64,000 nt of DNA, taken from the NCBI GenBank assembly GCA_963691815.1, contig OY829645.1, positions 45,738,522 through 45,802,521 on the forward strand, given 5' to 3'. Below the pieces are notes generated by a model that made no database searches, was not told the origin of the DNA, and worked only from the letters and a program-made list of their open reading frames with translations. Shown piece by piece: positions 46,610-59,264 of the stretch (its first letter is position 1; each line of letters begins with the position of its first letter). Source of the stretch: Echiichthys vipera (lineage: Eukaryota; Chordata; Actinopteri; Perciformes; Trachinidae). The translations under genes and the position numbers were made by a program.

Positions 46610-47745
46610 GAGAGGTTCACTCTGTTGCCCTGATGGCAGGCTTGTCCCTGTTAATCTAGTGTTTGCTATTTGACTGCATTTCTTGATGTCTGATAGCATA
46701 CTTTGTCTTCAACATCCACACCAGTTTTTCTTCTACAGTTGATGTTCAACTGACAGAAGTGATGCATCATCTCTCGTGGGTGATTATAAATATCTCAGTG
46801 GTTTTAAATTAGAAAAATCCTCCTGGTTTTCAACCCTGTCAGATGTTATGGCTGCTGTGTATGTCTCTGTGTGCTCTCATGATCACATTTAGCAGCTATA
46901 TTTAGGTGTTAAATCCTCCTTTTCTTTTTCTCTCTCATCCTTGCACCCCTAGTCCTCTTCCTATCTCACTCCCTTGGTCTTTCACTCGCTCCTGGCCCTC
47001 TGCTTCTCCTTTTGCTCTGTCAACGCTCTCTCGCTCATATACTTTGCCTTCAATCTCTCTCTCTCTTTCTCTTTCTCTCTCTCCCTCTCTCTCTCAGATA
47101 CTTCAGTCGTGTGGGTGGATGCTTCGTTCCTTCTTCTCTCTTCTATCCTGCTATCAGTGACTGCAGCTCTGCTAGCATTTATCCCCTGCTGTTGTTGCTT
47201 TGTTTTGTCTTTATTTGCGTTTTGATGTCTGTTAAGCATATTTGCAATGCAAAGTGTTGATTGCTAGTCTGGATTGATTGATGAAGAACTTGTTTTGCGG
47301 AAAACAAATTGAAAATGCAGCTTAAAATGTCCCAGTCTAACAGTAATAATGTACATGTATAAATCATTGTTTTTGTTTTTTGTTCTGTTGCCAATAGCAA
47401 CCCCTGCCGACACAGTTCTATACATCTTTGTTGGATCATTTTGTGCAGGTAGTCTGTTTATTTGTACTTCTTTGTTTGTTGTGTTTAATGCATGGCTCTT
47501 GAGATGATGAATCTGTTTCTGTCATCAGGTTAGTAGTGACCGAGCTAGCCCTTTAGCATAAAGCTTAAGCCTAGTTCAGACCAAAAATTGAGAGAGAAAA
47601 CACTTTTTTTAGAACCAAAGAAATGTAATTTAATAGAAAGTATACTGTATATATTGAGCTGTTCCCCATGGTCATTTGATTGGTAAAAAACAAAATGACC
47701 ATTGTTGTTAGTTGTCATGGTTACCCCAGTGGGGCAGTAACCTAA
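46610..47745. other. Unassigned stretch with a polypyrimidine tract
   Basis: A CT-rich run at 46910-47098 ends in CTCTCAG and is followed by an open hydrophobic frame. It resembles a splice acceptor, but support is weak (see rejected items). Confidence 0.4.
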
Positions 47746-48405
47746 CTGTATCACCAGTCGAACGCCGTTCGCTGGTAATATCCCTATACGTAAAGATCTG
47801 TTCTGCCTCAGTTTCTCTTTTTTTGGTGCTGCTTTTACTGTGTGATCGCAACCGAAGTGCAAGTAGAATTAATTTACACACTTGTAATGATCTACAAGTT
47901 TCATTAGAAGTGATGTGAAATTTCACATTTGTACATGAACGTCTAATTAGTAAATGAAAGAGGCGTTGTTGAGAGAAAGCAGTAAAAACCTTTGGGCGAC
48001 GCTCAGCCTGAGTGGCTCAGATGGTGGTTTACATTAAAAATGGAAATTGAGAAGACTTTACGGTATATTTTTGAGCTCTTAAAGCATGTCATTTTATTGT
48101 GAAGCACTGGAGTATTGTCCCAGATGTTTTGACAGCATTGATGTTAATCTGGACGACCAGTTCCTCCCAGTGTTTACGGAGAGGGGATCAGGGTGTCCGA
48201 CTAGGGCCGACAGTAGCACACGGCCAATTTACCAGTGTTAGCATCCTTTTGACAACTCCTGTTAAAACTATATATGGTTACAAAGATAAGAAGTTAAGAC
48301 ATTAGTTTTACACCATTAAATTAACTCAAAACATTCTTTATATTTGTAGGTTCAACAGAAACTTTTGATAGAGTTTAGCCAAAAACTGTCCCACCAGTGA
48401 CACAG
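47746..48405. mobile_element. TIR element family T, copy A (660 bp)
   Basis: Left end CTGTATCACCAGTCGAACG; right end CTGTCCCACCAGTGACACAG. The right end inverts to CTGTGTCACTGGTGGGACAG, so the ends pair. The body matches 50998-52624 outside a nested block: GCAAGTAGAATTAATTTACA, AAGCATGTCATTTTATT, GACAGCATTGATGTTAAT. No target duplication was resolved. Confidence 0.7.
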
Positions 48406-49561
48406 ATCCTCTTAAGCTTGGAAGACGTTCTCCAGAGCAGCAGGGAGTGAGAAGGAAAGACAGTGGGACCCAGCGGCAGCAGGTCAGCAGACCATTAGAC
48501 ACAGCCTGGCTTATTTTCTGTAACATACAACATTAAAAACAAGGCAGGACTAGCAAGCCAGTAGCCAGACAGCAGACAGCTTGGTAGTTAGCTAGTGTGC
48601 TAACAAACAAAGCTGTCCTTCCTCTGGGGATAGTGATGTGCTTTCCTACGCGATGACACCAGTGAGTTGATGAAGCATAGATTAATAAGTGTGACTTCTT
48701 TAGCGGTTGGCTCACCTAGCGTCACTACTCCAAGTTGGTTTATACAGAAGTTCATACAGACGTGTGTTGCATGTCAAAGGTACACATACAAATAACTTCA
48801 GTTCTAACCATCCATTCATAAATTGATTTGATTATGATTGGTCTTTCTGACTATTTTATTTCTGTGTTTAGAACTTTGCAGGAAAAGTCTGTAGACCAAC
48901 ACATTGTGCGTTGTTGCAAGTTTCAACTCCTCTCTGAACTGGATTTAATATGTTACTATATACAATATACAATATTAACTATATATTAACTAATAATAAT
49001 AACTAATTACTACTAATAACTAATATTAACTATAACTATACAATATTTATACAACATTCTAGGTTACAGTCAAGTTGAGAATATATTTATTTTTTAGACT
49101 TTAATTATATTACTACTAGATTAATTACTATGATGATCTTTCTACGTGGATTTAGTATTGTTCTTTCAGTGGGGGTATGTGGTGCTGTTGTTATAAACAG
49201 TGCCCACAAGTGAAAGTAATTACAAACTTCATTAGCTTCCACATATTATTTTTGGGAAATTTAAAGCATTAGATGATCTTGACAGTAATGTTAAGTGCTT
49301 TGTATTTTGTGTCCTCTGACCAGTAGGTCCAGTTTGAGTTATCTATACTATCCCATGTGTGAATAATGAATGTTGTCTGTGATGCAAGGCAGGGATAGTG
49401 TTATGTTATGAGCAACCCTTTGACAAGCAAATAATTGTTACTCTGACATGGGAGGCTGCTGTTTACATCAAATACACCTAGCCTAAGGACTTTTCAGAGC
49501 CTCAAGCAAGTAGTATTTGTGTTTAATCACACCTTAATCTTCTTGGTAGCAGATTAGAAGT
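48406..49561. other. Unassigned stretch, AT-rich
   Basis: A TAACTA-rich low-complexity patch at about 48955-49050. No gene seen. Confidence 0.45.
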
Positions 49562-49790
49562 CATATGTATTGTTAGCCTGTGAATGTTCTCATGTGTCCA
49601 GGTCGTCGTTATCCTCAAAGCAATTTCAGACAAAAGCAACTGGACTTGGTTATTTGTCTAGGAAGACGTTTCTCCTCTCATCCAAGAGGCTTCATCAGTT
49701 CATGTACGCATCTGACCTTTGTCTTCCTAGACAAATAACCAGTCCAGTTGCTTTTGACTGAAATTGCTTTGAGGATACATATGTATTGTT
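49562..49790. mobile_element. Palindromic retroelement-like unit, copy 2, with 13-bp TSD
   Basis: The 203-bp element (49575-49777) lies between CATATGTATTGTT at 49562-49574 and 49778-49790. It starts AGCCTGTGAATGTTCTCATG like copy 1. It folds into a hairpin in which 49612-49665 pairs with about 49721-49773. The minus strand over 49669-49698 shows a hammerhead-like core. Confidence 0.75.
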
Positions 49791-50997
49791 TTTTTTTTGT
49801 TAAACAGTCATGTTCAATGCTTTTGGAAAGCACTGACACCATCCAGTTGATAGAGATTTTGGATCAGAAAATGCTTACATTGTTTTAAAAAACATTGAGA
49901 CACTACATGTTTGTCATGAAGTTTGGATGACTTGTTGCCTCCAAAGTGTCTGGCATTGCTGATCTTTCACCCCAGAGAGCTTTTAACCCATAAACAATCA
50001 CTGGGCAAGCTGGGTTTCACCAATTTCATTTGAGAATTCTGTCTTTATGTTACAGCGGTTATAGTTATCGACCCACCTAATATCAGTAAACCGCAACATA
50101 CTATATATAACTCTCAATTTTCTGTCGCATTTAACCAAGACGTACCTGCACGTCTCACTCCCCCCACACATTCACACATCCCCATCTCTTCCATTTAGTA
50201 TAATTGATCTCACAAAATACCATCTACCTTTCTACTGCATTATTTCGATTTGTGCATTTTGCACTGTGTCTCATTTTGGTTCATACATGAGGGGAAGCTT
50301 CCATTATAGCGTCCTCCTGGTCTGTCTAGAGATTATTAAAGTGGCTTGATTAAGCATGACTCAATATTATTATAGTACCAGTCAAACTCTTGACCTGGCA
50401 GCAGGCTTTAATACACTGAGGATTTGCCCCGTATAAAGTTATGTGTTATATTGCAAAGCTCATTTTCCTTATGTTTGATTAAAGATTTTCATTCCAGACA
50501 TATATATCACTGGAGCAGTTATGTAGCATCCTGAGTATGATGTCTCAGTCATGATACTCAGGAGTGTGGAGCAAATGTAAATCAACTGCAGTAAAACAAC
50601 CCCAAAGGACAAGGTTTAGTACAAGTGTGGAGACAAATGCTGACATCTATACAGCTGGCCCTACTGCGGGAAATTCCTGGAGGGACACTTTGAGACACTG
50701 TGGGGCAAGGTGAAATACCTTGTCAGTCTTGAGGCTGAGAAATGGATCAACTATGAACACCAGAGGAAGTAAATTGCAGCAGAGACTACATCTATCACAA
50801 GTCCATCTATCAGGGAGTCCATCTTGCTTAGCATGAGTTAGAGACTGATGTGTTTGTGTAACAGATTTCTAATCTCATGGGAGAGCAGGTTGCCAACACT
50901 GTCAAAAAAACTACTTCTGAGTCTGTGAAAGTCTTGTGTTTTGGGACCCATCCACCACCCCCCTTTAGCGGAGATTGGCAGTCATATACTAACATCA
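49791..50997. other. Unassigned stretch
   Basis: Nothing recognised. Confidence 0.45.
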
Positions 50998-52624
50998 CTG
51001 TATCACCAGTCAGACGGCATTCGCTGGTATTATCCCTATCCAGATGGATCTGGTCTAACGCAATTTTTCCGGTCTTTTCCTGGTGCTTTTACTGGGTGAT
51101 CGACACCAAAGTGCAAGTAGAATTAATTTACACACTTCTAAGAATCTACAAGTGAAATTACATATTTGTGTTTTGGCATTTATGTGTCAAATTAGTAAAC
51201 GAAAGTGCTCTTAAAGAGAGAAAGCAGTACGAACGTTAGGGCTGAGTGGCTCAGGTGGTGGTTCACCTTGAAAATGGAAATTAGAAAGACTTAAGGGTAT
51301 ATTTTGGAGCTGTTAAAGCATGTCATTTTATTCTGAAGGATTGAAGTATGGTCCCGGATGTTTTGACAACATTGATGTTAATGTGGACAAGGAGTGCCAA
51401 GTATCGTTTGGTCAGACATGTCTTTAGATGATACTGGCTGATTTTGAAGTTGATCGTGTTAAATCCCTAGTAGGAGTTCATTAAAGTACGTGCAAAATGT
51501 CCAAAAATGGCGAAATTCCTGTTGACTTTATAATATCGCTCCAAGAGGCTTTTTTTTGTACGTCTCGATGAATTATATATGCCTACCGTTTTTCAGAATT
51601 TTGCGTGAATCCTTGGGGAGGGGCTGTAATTTAGTGTTTGCCAATATGGGGCACTATCATTATGAGTCAATATTGAGATGTAGGTGTATTCAGGCTCTTG
51701 TCATGTATGACACATTTATTGAAAATGGACAATGTATGGTCAGGTTAAACAGCTTTCTGTTAAATCTCTAGGAGGAGTTCTTTCAAGTATGAAGACATGT
51801 AAAAAACTATGTGACTTCCTGTCGCCAGCAGGGGGCGCTATGACTGTGAGTCAGTATTGAGATGGGTTTGTGTTCAGGGCAGGACTCGTGAATCATGAGA
51901 AGTTTGAAAGAGATTGGACAATATAAGGGGAAGTTACAACAACTTCCTGTTTTCATGGCGAGAGGTGACACATTGGCACCATTCATCATCCACACGGTAA
52001 AGTTAAAACACAAATGCCGAGTATCTTTTGATCAGACAAGCGTTAAGATGGTACTGACCGGTTTTGAAGTTGAATCTCTAAATCTCTAGGAGGAGTTGGT
52101 TAAAGTATGACAAGTGCTAAATTAGAAGAATGGCCATAAAATTCAAAATGGCTGACTTCCTGTTGAGTTTAGATTATTGCTTCAAGGGGCTTTTTTGTAC
52201 GCCTGGATGAGTTATACATGCCTCCCAGTTTTCATAAATTCATGCAAATCTTGGAGTTGGGGCTGTTTTCTAGGGGGCGCTAGCCAGTCAATTTGCCATG
52301 CCCATTTCTGAAAACAAAGAAATACATACATTTCCCTCACTCCTGAATTCTTTGTGAAGTTTGGCGAGTTTTTGAATACGATTAAGCTTCAAAAAGGCAA
52401 TTCATTTGGCACAAGAACGACAAAAAAATAGGTCAATAGGTCCCTCACTGACGCTGTCGGCGCCCGGGTCCTAATTAGGCTGTTTATATGCTTACAAAGG
52501 TAAGAAGTTAGACTTTATTTTTACACCATTAAGTTAACTCAAAACATTACACCATCATTTATATGTGTAGGTTCAACAGAAAGTTGATAGAATTTAGTCA
52601 AAAACTGTCCGACTGGTGATACAG
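50998..52624. mobile_element. TIR element family T, copy B (1.6 kb) with nested repeat
   Basis: Ends CTGTATCACCAGTCAGACG and CTGTCCGACTGGTGATACAG, a near-perfect inverted pair. 50998-51395 and 52480-52624 match copy A. The middle is a different repeat inserted near GGACAAGGAGTG. Confidence 0.78.
51396..52478. repeat. Nested dispersed repeat with internal tandem blocks
   Basis: Two related blocks, about 51401-51640 and 52018-52285, share AGTATC(G/T)TTTG(G/A)TCAGACA, TAGGAGTT, GACTTCCTGTTGA and GAGGCTTTTTT-type segments. The middle holds further GGAGGAGTT and GGGGGCGCTATGACTG motifs. This fits a well-known fish repeat, but no coding content is visible. Confidence 0.6.
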
Positions 52625-55600
52625 ATCTGTTACATCCCTGGCTTTAAATTCCTGGAATACCCAAAAACTAATGTGCATGGATTCTTCCAGTAACACAAAT
52701 GTGAAATACAGACATAATAAATATGTGGAACGTATACAAATGACTGTGCATTAGTTTTTGTTGTACAAAAAGTGAATAAGAACAGCATGGTTATCTCCCT
52801 GGATACTGTACAGGTAGAAAATGGATTGATGGATATATAGAAAATCTAAACTTATAATACTATATTTACTTTTGCATTGATTTAATAGTTTAAATATCCT
52901 ATTAAATAATTTAAAACAAATCCAAAAGTAGCTCTGCTATTTGTTTCAGTAAATTAAGAACATCCTTATGCTACCAACCCCCACAGTAGCTGCAATGACA
53001 ATGTCTCAACACGATGTTATACAATCAGCATCACAAGTGGCAGTCTACAGTATAACTGCTAAATGTTGTTCACTTGCATTTCTACTGATTAAACACTTAC
53101 CATAAACTATTAGCTGTCTAATGGAATAACCACTCTTCTGGATGGGTACTTGACATGTCTGATTGAACTGGGATTGCTGGCAGCTCACAGAGAGAAAGAG
53201 CAGCTATCTGCTTATAACAAGTCCAGTCAACTCAGCAGGTTCTGACAACAAAATGAGCAATTTGCTTCTACTCTGAAACGTCTGGGTCAAGAGGTCCATT
53301 GGCTGGCAGACCCTCATGATTGAATCAAGATAACCAAGCCATGCACCACTACCCAGTGACTCCTCCAGGCATGAGCTTTAACAACCAGACCATATTTGAT
53401 CAATACCGGGAACCACCATATCACTGAAAACATTCAGGGACTAGATTCTGATGCCTGTAATTTACTACAAATGCTTTAATGACACCGCTTGGGTGCTTTT
53501 AAAAGCACATTTCACCAGGGAACGCATTATTTGTTGTGCACTGTTTGGTAGATGGAAGATTCGCCATCTGGTTTCCTTAATAGAGTCTGACCTCTCTCAT
53601 TTGATCTGTCAGCAAAATTGGCAATTTGCTTCTTGTCTGAGCTATCTGACTGCAGAGGTCGATTCATTTCACCTCCTGTGCAGGAGCTCATGGAGTTGAG
53701 CCATATAGCCATAGTGCCAGAGGACGATCAAGAATGACCATGGTGTGACTCGCATGATTGGCATGTTTTTTGTTTGTTTTTATCAAAAAATCTATTTGTT
53801 TGTATTTATTTATGTATTTTCTTTCAGTTTTTACATGATTAAACAATTGGTGTGTCAGTCTGAACAAGCACGCCAAAGACATCAGTCAGCCACAATGAAA
53901 AGATCACTGGAGGAACATGAATATATTACACTCACCGTGACAGATACAGAAAGAGTAATAGGATAGAGATGTGGAGGACAAAATAGCTTGGTAAAGAGAA
54001 ATCCCCACATAGAGACAATCAGTCTTCTTCTGTCCTGTATAACCCTCCTGCTTATCGTCTGTCTTCATCTTACAGACATGTCCTGTACACTAATGTACAA
54101 ACTCACGCACGTTTGACTGCCTATTAGATACAAGCCCACGTCCGCCTAGTTAAAGGTTGAATAAGGAGAATGAGCAGAACACTGCCATCTACAGTCTCAA
54201 GATCGTAGTTGCAACAACAAAAAATAATTCCAGCAGTCGAGTTTCCAGATTCGTTGTTGAGTGTGTCAAGCGATCAGCTGGCGGCATGTCAAGTGATTAA
54301 TCATACAGTCTAACAACTTATTTCGACCAATCAATTAATTCTACAACAGTATTTAATGTTAACCAGTCTTTAACTGGAAGTCTTTCTTTGAGTGGTGTGT
54401 AATGGATTAGCTAGCTAGCTCTCAACTGAAAAAAATTCCTTGTTTCTGCAGCCTAACAACAGACAACACTGGCATCCCGCAATGAAACACTACTGGCTGG
54501 TACAATGTAAACAGAACATGACATAAAGTCATATTTTTAAATGTAAAAGCCCTACTTTTAATTTTGTACTACTCAAAACGCCCTGTGGGTGTATTATCAA
54601 TTTATTTTTTTAATATAGCTTTTAATAAAGATTCTAAATATTCAAACTTTAATTATGAAAAAAAATCTCACATATTCACTTACACATTCAAAAACACACG
54701 GAAATTGATACACACAGTTATTAGTGTAGAAACTTTACACTCACTGACACACAGGAAGCCTTGCCATGGCGTAACAACATAACAGGGAGTGTATAAAGAC
54801 AGAGACAGATCAGCAGGATGTCAGAGGAGAAGGGCTCACTTCGGGAACATCTACTTTCTGTTTTAACCTTGATCTACCGGGGAGTAGAACAGCGTCAAAC
54901 TTTTTTTGCCATTGGTGGGGAGAGGGAATTGAAACACTCCCCCCTCACTGTCTCTTTGTCATTGATGCTATTTGGAGCATGTGTTCTGTTAGAGCCTTTA
55001 TACCTACTAGTGCTGTCATTGGCAGGGAAACTGATGCTTCCTGCATCTCTCGACTTCTACATATGTATCAGAATTCATACTTTATTATTGTTTTTTTTTT
55101 AGGTTGGATTTAGTTATGTTCTATTTCCTAAAGAAAAGTTTCACTGTCACTCTATGCTTTTTGGCATTTGTGCAACTTTTGGGAAAGTTGGCAAACTGAA
55201 ATAAGGTGAGAATATTTATGTGCGAAAAAAGGGAAGAAGTTGCTCTTCAGTGTCAATTTAAGACAAGATAAACCAAAGGCATTCTCCATTCACTGATCTA
55301 TGATAGGGGGGAATGTAATGACAGAACTGATATCCATACTGTAAAAGAAAAAAAGATCACATTCTCCCAGAGGTAAATAGTTTTTTTAAGCATAAGAAAG
55401 TTGAAAGTCATTCCTGAGTCCTGAGTAAATGTTTTATGAGATGGAAAATCAATGCACAAAGCTCCCGAAAGATGTGGGATGACATGACTTTTTTGAGGGC
55501 TGCAGAGCTCAGAAGATTCTTACTTTTGTCTGTGTCTATAATAGGAATAAAATATAAAAGCTTGTCGTTAACACCTATGATAAATTCAGTATCTAACTAC

Positions 55601-56565
55601 TTTCTTAGGGATATTGAGAGAAAGTAACTATTTCAATGGAAGGGGCTAGTAAACTAACAACCAGTCAGTGATCAAAGTGAGGAAACATGAATAAATACTG
55701 CAGCATGAATTTATAATGAGCAGTCTGACTTTATATCATAAGTTTGATGAGCCGCACTAAATAATACACAAAAAGGTGGAGAAAATGACTGTGGGACATG
55801 TCTCATCATGTGCCACCGCGTCTTTCTGTCTCTATTTGTGTCATACAGTCTATCTTTGTCTCAGGGCTGTGTAAACACAATGCTAATAGTCTATTGAGGT
55901 TGAAGTGTTTCTCCCTGCCAGCTCATTAGAGCTACAATTATAAAATCAGAATCTAATGTTTCTCTGTCCTAGTTTTCAGGCCACAAGCACCACTTTTGGA
56001 GAGTTATGCTCATATGAGTTCATGGTGTATTGAGATGCAAAATACACCAGCCTAGCAGTTTAACTGATTAATGTATATGAACATATTCTTAATTATATTA
56101 AAGCAAGCTTCTTTAAGATGTATTGACTTATTGTTTACGTAATATATCATTGTATTTTTTTGTTATGGCCGAGGCCATTGCACTGTGGTCTTACAGCCTC
56201 AACTGGAACATCCTCTATCCTTGGAACATCACAATTTAGAGGTCTGTTGTGTACAAAAACATTTGTTGGACGGGATGACTGTTTGGTACAGTCATCTTTA
56301 AAAGCTTGAGAGACAGAATTTTAGAATACCAGCAGTATTTGTTTACACTTTAAGCAGGTAAAACCTTTTGGTTTGGAAAAATTGCAACAATTGGTCTCTG
56401 GCACTGGTCAAACATGCTAATCAGTCTTTTTGCCACAGTATGATGCACTGACTTGGACACATCATCAGTGTTGTTTTCTGGAGTCACTGGGCGTTTCGGG
56501 TCTCATAACAAACACCCTCTTCCAGGCGACCCGACCGAGGCTGATCAGATCCGGCCTGTGTCCAA
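52625..56565. other. Long stretch without a recognised gene
   Basis: About 3.9 kb of AT-rich DNA with only short frames. No splice-bounded exon, RNA gene or named repeat. Confidence 0.45.
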
Positions 56566-56569
56566 GTAG

Positions 56570-58330
56570 CGTTCTACTGCCCCCACCGCTCTCCCCTCCT
56601 CAGCCAGAGCCATCTGGACGTTTTCTCTGCAGCCTCAACATTGCTCTTCATGGCTCTCATCCGTTTTGCCCCTGTTATGCCTAGTATGCTGTAGGCCTTG
56701 CTCAGGGAGTGGCTGGCAAATCCCTGACTGCCCACCTCCACTGGCATGCATTTGGTCCTCCAACTGTTCCACTGGCATTCCTCCACCAGCTCCTGGTACT
56801 TTCCTCTTTTCCTCTCCTTTGCCTCCTCCATCCTCTCCTCCCATGGAACTGTCAGCTCCAAAAAGACCAGCTGTTTTGTAGCCTCAGAGACCGAAAGACG
56901 TCCAGTCTCAGCTTGGACTGGGTGATGTGTGAGGAAATTTTCAGTTCCCTCTCCAGAGCAACTATCATCGCCCAGTCTCGGGCCGTTGAGAGCAAACCAG
57001 CAGAGCAGTTCTTAGATGTCCTCTCTGGCTTCTGTCCTTCCTTGACAAACTGGATGGTCTTGGCTGTAGCTTGGGTGTATCAACTGGCTTTTATCCCATT
57101 GTTGATTGCCTCAGAGATGGATTTTAGTACTTGATCGTGTCTCCATCGATACAGGCCCTCACCCAGCACCTTGCAATGTTCTCTAGTGTCCCTGTCTTGG
57201 AACACAGGGGGCACACAGGTGTTTCTATTTTGTCCCAGGTGCACAGGTTAGATGAGCTTGGGAGGACATCGTAGACCCCCTTGTACTTCAAGAACTTAAT
57301 CCTCTGCGGGTTCCACTGCCAGATGCTCCCACTTCCTTTAAGCACCTTGCTGCTTCATGGCCACTGCTCTGCGGTTCGCCCTTCCTCAACTGAAGCTCGC
57401 ACCTCCTCCTGCATCAGCCCCTGCCTCTCCCTTCCACTGGCAGACTCGTACCTGGTTGATGTTAGGCTCCCAAGTCCAGCTCTGTACCGAGGATGGCCTT
57501 GTGCTTTGCACAAGTTTCAGCTTGTTGGACTGCCTCTGCTGCCCTCCACTTCCTCCCTGTCCTCGTCACAATTCCTGCCCCGGACACTTTGGCGTCTCTG
57601 GATCCTGAGTACTGCAGGTATTCTTGTGCCCGTGCCAAGATAAACTCTTCCCTGAGAGAGCCGAAAGGGAGCCTGAGATTTTTGGTGTTCCCATACAGCC
57701 CAATGCTACTTAAGCTGTGTGGTGGACCCGGCCATCTGCAAAGACAGCTGCTCACTCTTTGCTTGAACCCCTAAACCACCGTCATAGCAACCTTGTAGAT
57801 GAGCAAAGGCCAGATGATTCTGGGAAGGATTCCATGCTAGTATATCCAGGCCTTGAATCTTCAGGGGAGTCCTGGCTTGTCCACTGTCCTCAGCCAGCCC
57901 TCCAGGTCAGCACTGGATGTCTTGATGGAGTCCGTCATTCAGGTTGCTGTTGAAGACCTTCCAGAGGCTCTTTACAGGCTTTCAGTGACTGATGGGATCA
58001 GATGTTCTCCCAACCTGTAACAGAATTTGTCTGTGACCTTTCCCTCCTTCAGGACCAAGGACCTGAAGCTCATGTGTGCCCACGATCATTACCAACCCTT
58101 GGAGGCTCCACCTAGCTCCTGGAACTGCTGTCGTTGTCACTGTGAGCTCTATAATTGTGGCTTTTCTATTGAATCTCCCCACCCTCTCAAAACTGAGGAG
58201 AACGTCCCTGGCCTGAAGGTTGACCTCAGGGAGAGGGACAAAATCCTCCTGGATCTCTCCACCGTCGCCACAACCCAGGTGAATGTCATAGCCCATCTTA
58301 GGGCTTCTTGTAAAGTTATTTGAACTATTA
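56570..58330 (-). mobile_element. RLE-type LINE remnant, RT and endonuclease C-terminus (family 2)
   Basis: Minus-strand order: LTVTTTAVPGARWSLQGL (just after the RT catalytic motif, where the FxDD position reads IIE); MSFRSLVLKEGKVTDKFCYR; PVKSLWKVFNSNLND; LSSIGLYGNTKNLRLPFGSL; REEFILARAQEYLQYSGSRD; GAGIVTRTGRKWRAAEAV; a CPLCS zinc-finger region with altered spacing (57180-57230); MELTVPWEERMEEAKERKR (endonuclease ELTVPWE); and a C-terminus ending SRWLWLRRGE. This is the arrangement of fish LINEs with a restriction-like endonuclease (R2/R4/HERO group). Many frameshifts; inactive. Confidence 0.75.
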
Positions 58331-58388
58331 AGTGTTTTGGGGTGGAGGAAAATGTGATCCTTTCTAAGTTTCATATAAACCCATAAGA

Positions 58389-59264
58389 ATACAAAGCAGT
58401 GACGTGCAGTCAGGGGAGATAAGTGAGGCTGTGCCTCCGCTGTCATCATGAGGACAAAGAAACGTAATAATAAAATAACACAAGTATGAATATTTGTCCT
58501 CTGGACTATGAGTTTGGTGTGGTTCTTAATGTATTTTGACCATTTTAATAGTCAAAATCGCAGAAAATTCTGTATTTCCTGCTTAAATAAATGAAGTCTC
58601 CTTCGGAGGTGAGGCACGGACAGCCCAGCCTCCCTCCAGATTGCGCAATCATTCACAAACTGGATTGAGCGCGTGCAAATAGCGCGTGCTTGTTCCTATT
58701 TCTGTGTATGTTTCCAATATGATGGTTGAGGACACTTTTATGTAATAAAAGTATACGTCTTCTTCTCCATGGTGTTCAGTAATGTATTTTACGTATATGT
58801 GTAATATTTACATCTTATTGATGAGACATAAATCCACAGGGAAAATGCTGCCTTGAGACAGTACCTCTGCCTCAAGGCAGGCGGCGATAGTGAGCAGCCT
58901 GCCACCAGCCAGGTCACGTGAACTCTGACCCGTGTGCAAAATGTAAACACAAAAAGTGTGCTGTGCAACGCTGTAGAGCTTAGCGACAAGCTGTCATTTC
59001 TCGCCCTGAAAATGGAGGATTTGATTTCTAAACTAAGACATTTTCCAAAGCTGGACTTTCAGCCAAAGCAAGAAGTAATTTACAAGAAAAGGTAAGATAT
59101 ACTGCAATATACAGCTGCACTGGTGTTTAAAATGGTTTTCAGCATCCTATTCACTCCTATTCTCTCATCCTCTCCTATTGGCATCCTACTGTATGTTTGT
59201 AAATCTGACTTGTGAGTCAGTGCCTCTCCAACCCCAACCCTCACTGCACGTCACTGATACAAAG
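58389..59264. mobile_element. hAT-type MITE (860 bp) with 8-bp TSD
   Basis: The element spans 58397-59256. It starts CAGTGACGTGCAGTCAGGGG and ends CCTCACTGCACGTCACTG. ATACAAAG is duplicated at 58389-58396 and 59257-59264. The 8-bp duplication and CAGTG ends fit hAT. It retains one exon-like coding piece at 59012-59091. Confidence 0.92.
59012..59091 (+). pseudogene. Exon remnant with splice donor inside the hAT MITE
   Basis: The ATG at 59012 opens MEDLISKLRHFPKLDFQPKQ and then EVIYKK, running straight into AAAAG|GTAAGA, a strong splice donor (GT at 59092). It is probably the first coding exon of the autonomous hAT transposase, kept by internal deletion. Captured host sequence is possible. Confidence 0.55.

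Noticed and set aside
46974..47225. Exon with polypyrimidine tract, CAG acceptor and a hydrophobic C-terminal frame
   Set aside because: The tract is a CT microsatellite, the frame is short and low-complexity, and no donor exon or conserved motif supports it.
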